From NCBI GenBank assembly GCA_964534765.1, contig CAZHRJ010000079.1, forward strand, positions 1 to 14,477: DNA of 14,477 nucleotides, given 5' to 3'. The translations under genes were made by a program, and so were the position numbers. Positions within the stretch are counted from its first letter, which is position 1. Every line of letters starts with the position of its first letter. Source of the stretch: CAZHRJ01 sp964534765 (GTDB lineage Bacteria; Lindowbacteria; 2-12-FULL-62-27). A model generated the notes under the pieces. The model saw only the letters and a program-made list of their open reading frames with translations, made no database searches and had not been told where the DNA came from. Shown here one piece after another: positions 10,786-14,477 of the stretch.

Positions 10786-11865
10786 ATGGACAACCGCCCT
10801 GTGCGCAGGTTAGACTCCGCGGCAATGAACACCTTGATCGAGTTCGACGTGACGGGATTCAATTACGATATCGGCCTGGCTATCGGCCGGCGGTTTCGGC
10901 GCGAGATCCGGCATTACGTGCGGCACAATAATAAACTCCTCGCTACGAACTGGACCGGCCGGCTCGGCGGCCTCCAGGAGGCGATCGACGGGTCTCTGGC
11001 CCGCAGTATTCGGGCGTTTCCTCGGTACGTCGAGGAACTCGACGGCATCGCCCACGGCGCGGGCGTGCCGTTCCGCGACATCTACGCGCTTAATTACATC
11101 GAACTGCTCGAAATCGACGCGCCCTACAGCCGCAAGGCCGAGAATTGCTCCACCGTCGTCGTGCCCCGGAATCACCATTATCTCGTCGGACATAACGAAG
11201 ACTGGACGGCGGGGCAGAACGACGTCTACGTGCTCCGCGCCCGATATCCGACCGGCGGCGGGTTTCTGTGCCTGGCGTATTTCGGATATCTCCCCGGGAT
11301 GAGCGCGGGGGTCAATACCCACGGACTCTTCCATGCCATCAATTACCTCTCGCCGCGAGACCGCAGGATCGGCATCCCGCGGACGTTCATCACTCGCGCC
11401 ATACTCGACGCGCCCGATTTTCGAACCGCCATCCATATCGCCCGCGCCCATTACCGGTCGTTCGGACAGAGCATCAACCTCTTTAAGGGCGGCCGATTCG
11501 TCAATATCGAAACCTCCGCCAAACGCATGGCCCTCCGCCGGCCACGAGGCGTGTTTTTGCACACCAACCATTACCTCCACCCGGACCTGATCGATATGGA
11601 AAGCCCCGGACACATGCAGTGGACGCTCACCCGATACGGGATCGGCCGCGATTTCATCTCGCGCCGGCCGAAATTCGGAGACCGCGAAATCCGCAGTCTC
11701 CTGGGATCCCGCGAATCCGCCCCGTTCTGCTTCTTCTGCATCCCAGGCGACCCTCGCAACGATCACGCGACATTGGCGACTGTCCTGTTCGATACCCGAA
11801 AACGGGCGATGCGCGTGATCCGCGGCAACCCCGCGAAACGGCCGGACCGCTGCTATGCGCTCTGA
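10786..11865 (+). CDS. C45-family Ntn-hydrolase / acyltransferase (isopenicillin N acyltransferase-like)
   Basis: The family cleaves itself to expose an N-terminal cysteine and then hydrolyses or transfers acyl groups on amide bonds; substrates of most bacterial members are unknown. Numbered from the ATG at 10825, which best fits the family start (MNTLIEFDVTG), the protein has the N-terminal GFNYDIGLAIGRRF (11-24), ELDGIAHGAGVP (71-82), the predicted nucleophile Cys108 in ENCSTVVVP, the GHNEDW motif (122-127), GMSAGVNTHGL (158-168) and a C-terminal NDHATLATVLFD (312-323). The residue before the nucleophile is Asn, not the Gly seen in the fungal enzyme. No signal peptide is seen, so it is probably cytoplasmic. 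The ATGs at 10786 and 10717 and the GTG at 10801 are in-frame alternatives; none has a strong ribosome site. The stop overlaps the ATP-grasp gene, so the two are likely one functional unit. It diverges from the ABC ATPase gene with only about 35 bp between starts. Confidence 0.85.
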   Translation: MDNRPVRRLDSAAMNTLIEFDVTGFNYDIGLAIGRRFRREIRHYVRHNNKLLATNWTGRLGGLQEAIDGSLARSIRAFPRYVEELDGIAHGAGVPFRDIYALNYIELLEIDAPYSRKAENCSTVVVPRNHHYLVGHNEDWTAGQNDVYVLRARYPTGGGFLCLAYFGYLPGMSAGVNTHGLFHAINYLSPRDRRIGIPRTFITRAILDAPDFRTAIHIARAHYRSFGQSINLFKGGRFVNIETSAKRMALRRPRGVFLHTNHYLHPDLIDMESPGHMQWTLTRYGIGRDFISRRPKFGDREIRSLLGSRESAPFCFFCIPGDPRNDHATLATVLFDTRKRAMRVIRGNPAKRPDRCYAL

Positions 11866-13417
11866 CCCCCACCCTCCCATGACTTCCGCGCTGTCGGCGT
11901 CTCCCCTGGCGGGTCTCACCGCGTTGAAAAAAGAGGCCTCGCGCCGCAGCTGGTTCCGGAATAAGCGTTTCGTCTACTACGGCGGCTCGGGTCTCGACTC
12001 TCACATGCTCTCGCACTTCCTCAACGTCTCCATGGTCATCTGCGACGATGATGGGGACGATATTCGGCGCGGGATCGACGAGGGCTGGGGCGCGAAAGTG
12101 TTTTCATACGAGCGGGGCAAGCGCGTGCGGCCGGGATCGAGCGATGCGTTTGATCTTTATTTTCTCAAGGATCACCAGGAGGAAATTTCCCGCGCCATTG
12201 CCGGCTGGGGAGATGAAAAAAATGTATGTTTTGTCGCTTTCAACAGCACCCTCGACCTCCAGGAGTTCCTGTTCCACAAGGAACGCAACTTCCACCTCCT
12301 GCAAAATCCCGTCATCGTCCAGAACTATTTCGATTACAAGGCCCGCCTGGCCTGGCGCGCCGATCAGCTCGGCATTCCCATTCCCCCGGAAAGCTCGCTC
12401 GGATTTTTTGCCGGCATCCGGTACCGCGAGCTGGCTGACAAATACGAGGGCGCGTTCGTCGTCCAGGTCCCGCTGTCGGCGGCCGGGCACGGAACGGACA
12501 TCATCCGGTCCGAGGACGATTTCAACCGGATGATCGAGGAAAAACGCGGGATGCTCGGATCTCATTTCCCCAATACCCAGGTCAAAATCACCCGGTTCCT
12601 CCCCGGCCCGAGCCTCAACTGCACGGCGTCGATTTGCAACGGCGAAATTGTTCTTTCCCAGCCCTGCGTCCAGATCGTGGGCGATCCGGCCGTTACCACC
12701 AGCCCCACCCAGTACAGCGGATCCGATTTCTCCCTGCGCGGCATCGCGCCGGAACTTAAATCCCGCATCCTCGACATCATGGTCCGGGTCGGCCGGTGGA
12801 TGGGGAACAATTGTTACCGGGGAAATTTCGGGATTGATTTTCTCACCACGCTCGATTCCCGCGGCGTGCCGGACACGGTCTACGTGAGCGAGATTAATGC
12901 CCGGCTGGTGGGCGAATCCCAGTACCTGGCCGATTTTCAAGCCATGAAAAATATGGTGCCGCTGAGTTTTTTTCATGTGGCCGAGTTTCTCAAACTCGAC
13001 ATTTCCCAGGAGGATATCCGGCGGTACAACGCCGATTTGCCGGAAATCGAAGGATCCAACATCATCGTCTGCAACAATCAAAAAGGAATCTTTCGCTGTC
13101 CGGGAACACTCAAGGCCGGCCGATACGGTTGCCGGGATGGCCGGCTGGTCTACAAGGGATTTGCCTTGTCGTTGTCCGAATCGAGAGACACCGATGAGTT
13201 TGTTGTGACGTCGGGCGTGCCATGGGAGGATCTGGTCCTGGGCCATCCCAGATACGGGGATCTGAATGTGCCCGTTTTTTGCCTCCAGACGCGGGAGAGC
13301 GTGATGGATCCCGCCGACTGGCGGATTCTCAGCCCCAAATGGCGCGACACCGTGACGATGGTGCGCGACGCCCTCGGCCTCACGCCGTGCCCGCCCCGAT
13401 CTTTGCAGGAACACTGA
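11855..13417 (+). CDS. ATP-grasp family ligase of unknown substrate
   Basis: ATP-grasp enzymes activate a carboxylate as acyl phosphate and join it to an amine or similar nucleophile. Residues about 150-370 carry the fold: a DYKARLAWRADQLGIPIPP segment (160-178) with the usual first lysine (K162), the flexible loop FVVQVPLSAAGHGTD (201-215), and the metal/ATP site GNFGIDFL (323-330) plus SEINAR (345-350; Asp328, Glu347, Asn349, Arg350). The second ATP-contacting lysine expected in the VVKP-type strand is Gln204. An N-terminal domain at about 36-150 (RFVYYGGSG) resembles the pre-ATP-grasp region. About 125 C-terminal residues (395-520) with scattered cysteines match nothing I recognise. The start at 11855 overlaps the C45 gene by 11 bp; the ATG at 11879 is equally possible, and neither has a ribosome site, so translational coupling is likely. 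Biotin-carboxylase-like and amino-acid ligase readings are both open; no carrier or biotin genes lie nearby. Confidence 0.85.
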   Translation: MRSDPHPPMTSALSASPLAGLTALKKEASRRSWFRNKRFVYYGGSGLDSHMLSHFLNVSMVICDDDGDDIRRGIDEGWGAKVFSYERGKRVRPGSSDAFDLYFLKDHQEEISRAIAGWGDEKNVCFVAFNSTLDLQEFLFHKERNFHLLQNPVIVQNYFDYKARLAWRADQLGIPIPPESSLGFFAGIRYRELADKYEGAFVVQVPLSAAGHGTDIIRSEDDFNRMIEEKRGMLGSHFPNTQVKITRFLPGPSLNCTASICNGEIVLSQPCVQIVGDPAVTTSPTQYSGSDFSLRGIAPELKSRILDIMVRVGRWMGNNCYRGNFGIDFLTTLDSRGVPDTVYVSEINARLVGESQYLADFQAMKNMVPLSFFHVAEFLKLDISQEDIRRYNADLPEIEGSNIIVCNNQKGIFRCPGTLKAGRYGCRDGRLVYKGFALSLSESRDTDEFVVTSGVPWEDLVLGHPRYGDLNVPVFCLQTRESVMDPADWRILSPKWRDTVTMVRDALGLTPCPPRSLQEH

Positions 13418-13418
13418 C

Positions 13419-13430
13419 CGGCAATTGCCG
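13419..13430. repeat. Perfect 12-bp palindrome after the ATP-grasp gene
   Basis: CGGCAATTGCCG is its own reverse complement and begins 2 bp after the ATP-grasp stop. There is no T-run behind it, so a Rho-independent terminator is not supported. It may be an operator half of the 103-bp spacer or chance. Confidence 0.35.
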
Positions 13431-13520
13431 TGACCGTGCTGTTCATTGACTTTCATCCCGGGATGTTGAACTATTGAATTTCGGTTTATTTCGTTTGATC
13501 AAAGAAGCAGGGAGGTTGAC
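13431..13520 (+). promoter_or_regulatory. Probable promoter/operator region of the alternative shikimate genes
   Basis: This spacer is clearly AT-richer than its surroundings from 13466 to 13505. It holds TTGACT (13446-13451), a 5-of-6 match to a -35 box, followed directly by a second perfect palindrome, CATCCCGGGATG (13454-13465), where a spacer operator would lie. No convincing -10 box is seen at the right distance (AACTAT at 13469 is weak). The ribosome site GGGAGG at about 13509-13514 fixes the start of the next gene at 13521. Confidence 0.35.
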
Positions 13521-14321
13521 ATGTTGATCGGCAAGGCCATTCGCATTGAGCGGCTCCTCAATCGCCGCACGGGGAATTGCGTTGTCATTCCCATGGATCA
13601 TGGACTCACTCTCGGCCCCATCAAGGGGCTCGAAGATATGAGAGAGACGGTCGCCAAATGCGTTGAAGGCGGCGCGGACGCGGTGCTGGTCCACAAAGGC
13701 ATCGTCGAACACGGATTTCGCGGCGGCGGCAGGGACGTGGGACTGATCGTCCACATGTCCGCATCCACTTCCATGTCACCCAGACCCAATTACAAGGTAC
13801 TCGTGTGCACGGTCGAGGAGGCCCTCCGGCGCGGCGCCGACGGGGTTTCGGTCCACATCAATCTCGCCGCTGACGAAGAACCGGAAATGCTCGGCCAACT
13901 CGGCGTCGCCTGCGCCCAGGCCCGCGCCTGGGGCATGCCAATCCTGGCGATGATGTACACCCGGGGCGAAAAGGCCAAAGATCCCTACGATCCCGCCATC
14001 GTCTCCCACGCCGCGCGCGTCGCCGCGGAACTCGGCGCCGATCTCGTCAAGGTCCAGTACACGGGGTCGGTCGATAGTTTCAGGAAGGTCGTCCGAGGGT
14101 GCCCCATCCCGGTCCTGATCGCGGGCGGGGAAAAAATGGAGACGGATGTCGAGGTTCTGGATATGATGCACGGCGCCATGCAAGCCGGCGCCCGCGGGGC
14201 GTCGATTGGCCGGAACGTCTTTCAGCACAAGGATCCGGTCAGGATGATCCGGGCGATCTCGGCGATCGTCCATGACAAAAAATCGGTCAAAGAGGCTGAG
14301 AAGATCCTCCGAGCCAGGTGA
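13521..14321 (+). CDS. 2-amino-3,7-dideoxy-D-threo-hept-6-ulosonate synthase (archaeal-type, DhnA aldolase)
   Basis: Class I aldolase that condenses L-aspartate semialdehyde with a 6-deoxy-5-ketofructose phosphate sugar, the first step of the alternative route to 3-dehydroquinate known from Methanocaldococcus (MJ0400). It has 266 residues. The opening IGKAIRIERLLNRRTGNCVV and PMDHG (25-29) are typical. By alignment from memory, Asp26, Tyr146 (in MMYTRG) and Lys177 (in DLVKVQYTGS, the Schiff-base lysine) correspond to the catalytic residues of MJ0400. The phosphate-binding glycines are in AGGEK (201-205) and GRN (230-232). Related DhnA/LsrF aldolases are the main alternative, but the next gene, 2 bp after the stop, is the partner enzyme of this route, which decides the call. 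The start is set by GGGAGG 6 nt before the ATG. Confidence 0.92.
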   Translation: MLIGKAIRIERLLNRRTGNCVVIPMDHGLTLGPIKGLEDMRETVAKCVEGGADAVLVHKGIVEHGFRGGGRDVGLIVHMSASTSMSPRPNYKVLVCTVEEALRRGADGVSVHINLAADEEPEMLGQLGVACAQARAWGMPILAMMYTRGEKAKDPYDPAIVSHAARVAAELGADLVKVQYTGSVDSFRKVVRGCPIPVLIAGGEKMETDVEVLDMMHGAMQAGARGASIGRNVFQHKDPVRMIRAISAIVHDKKSVKEAEKILRAR

Positions 14322-14322
14322 C

Positions 14323-14477
14323 ATGAAAAAAGAACTCTGGGTACAGATCGACCGGCCGGACAAAACGATTGTGACGGCCTGTCTTGAGGCCGGTGTCGAC
14401 GCGCTGCTTCTTACCCAGGCCGGCCAGGCGGATTCGATCCGCAAACTCGGCAAAATCAAAATCGTCGCGCCGGATGC
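14323..14477 (+). CDS. 3-dehydroquinate synthase II (archaeal-type), 5' part only
   Basis: The first 51 codons are visible before the window ends. The N-terminus (KKELWVQIDRPDKTIVTACL, then EAGVDALLL and IRKLGKIKIVAPD) matches the opening of the MJ1249 family: a W-V strand, a DK-hVTxxLExGhDAhhh stretch, and a KhRxLGxIKhhxxD element. The enzyme performs the NAD-dependent oxidative deamination and cyclisation of the upstream enzyme's product to 3-dehydroquinate. The ATG at 14323 lies 1 bp after the upstream stop and the AGGTGAC context offers a ribosome site, so the two are one operon. The catalytic region lies outside the window. Confidence 0.85.
   Translation, partial: MKKELWVQIDRPDKTIVTACLEAGVDALLLTQAGQADSIRKLGKIKIVAPD

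Noticed and set aside
10810..11919. 369-codon open frame on the minus strand
   Set aside because: Antisense to the C45 gene; no motifs of its own.
13418..13440. Terminator after the ATP-grasp gene
   Set aside because: A palindrome is present but has no loop and no T-run.
12104..13456. 450-codon open frame on the minus strand
   Set aside because: Antisense to the ATP-grasp gene, which has clear family motifs.

Overview
The window is GC-rich (about 60% by eye) and tightly packed. It holds ten protein genes and no RNA genes, mobile elements or CRISPR arrays that I can support. A McsA-McsB-ClpC set, an archaeal-type start to aromatic amino acid synthesis, a MuiA-type envelope protein and a very large exported TPR protein together suggest an uncultured, probably didermal bacterium of a deep lineage (PVC group or a nearby candidate phylum such as Omnitrophota). 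That placement is inference; there is no marker gene here that settles it.

Minus-strand block (10750 down to 1): seven genes in one direction. An ABC ATPase of the LolD/MacB class is followed by a MuiA/DUF4139 exported protein. After an 87-bp gap that carries a plausible promoter with an overlapping inverted repeat come ilvE, mcsA, mcsB, clpC and an exported TPR giant that runs off the left edge. These last five genes are packed: ilvE/mcsA overlap by 11 bp, mcsA/mcsB by 4 bp (ATGA), mcsB/clpC are 15 bp apart, and the TPR gene probably starts on a TTG inside the clpC stop region. This is the arginine-phosphorylation protein quality control system (McsB marks proteins with phospho-arginine, ClpC unfolds them for ClpP). 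The usual Firmicute repressor gene ctsR is missing and a branched-chain aminotransferase stands in its place.

Plus-strand block (about 10786 to 14477): diverging from the ABC ATPase is a C45-family Ntn-hydrolase/acyltransferase, overlapped by an ATP-grasp ligase gene. One gene type hydrolyses or transfers acyl groups on amides and the other makes amide-type bonds, so the pair looks like a small dedicated pathway for an unknown amide or peptide; this is the least understood and most interesting part of the window. After a 103-bp spacer with two perfect 12-bp palindromes come a DhnA-type class I aldolase (2-amino-3,7-dideoxy-D-threo-hept-6-ulosonate synthase) and the start of a type II 3-dehydroquinate synthase, the two enzymes of the alternative, archaeal-type route to 3-dehydroquinate. 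The right edge cuts the second enzyme.

Many long open frames lie antisense to these genes; they are by-products of high third-position GC and were not annotated.
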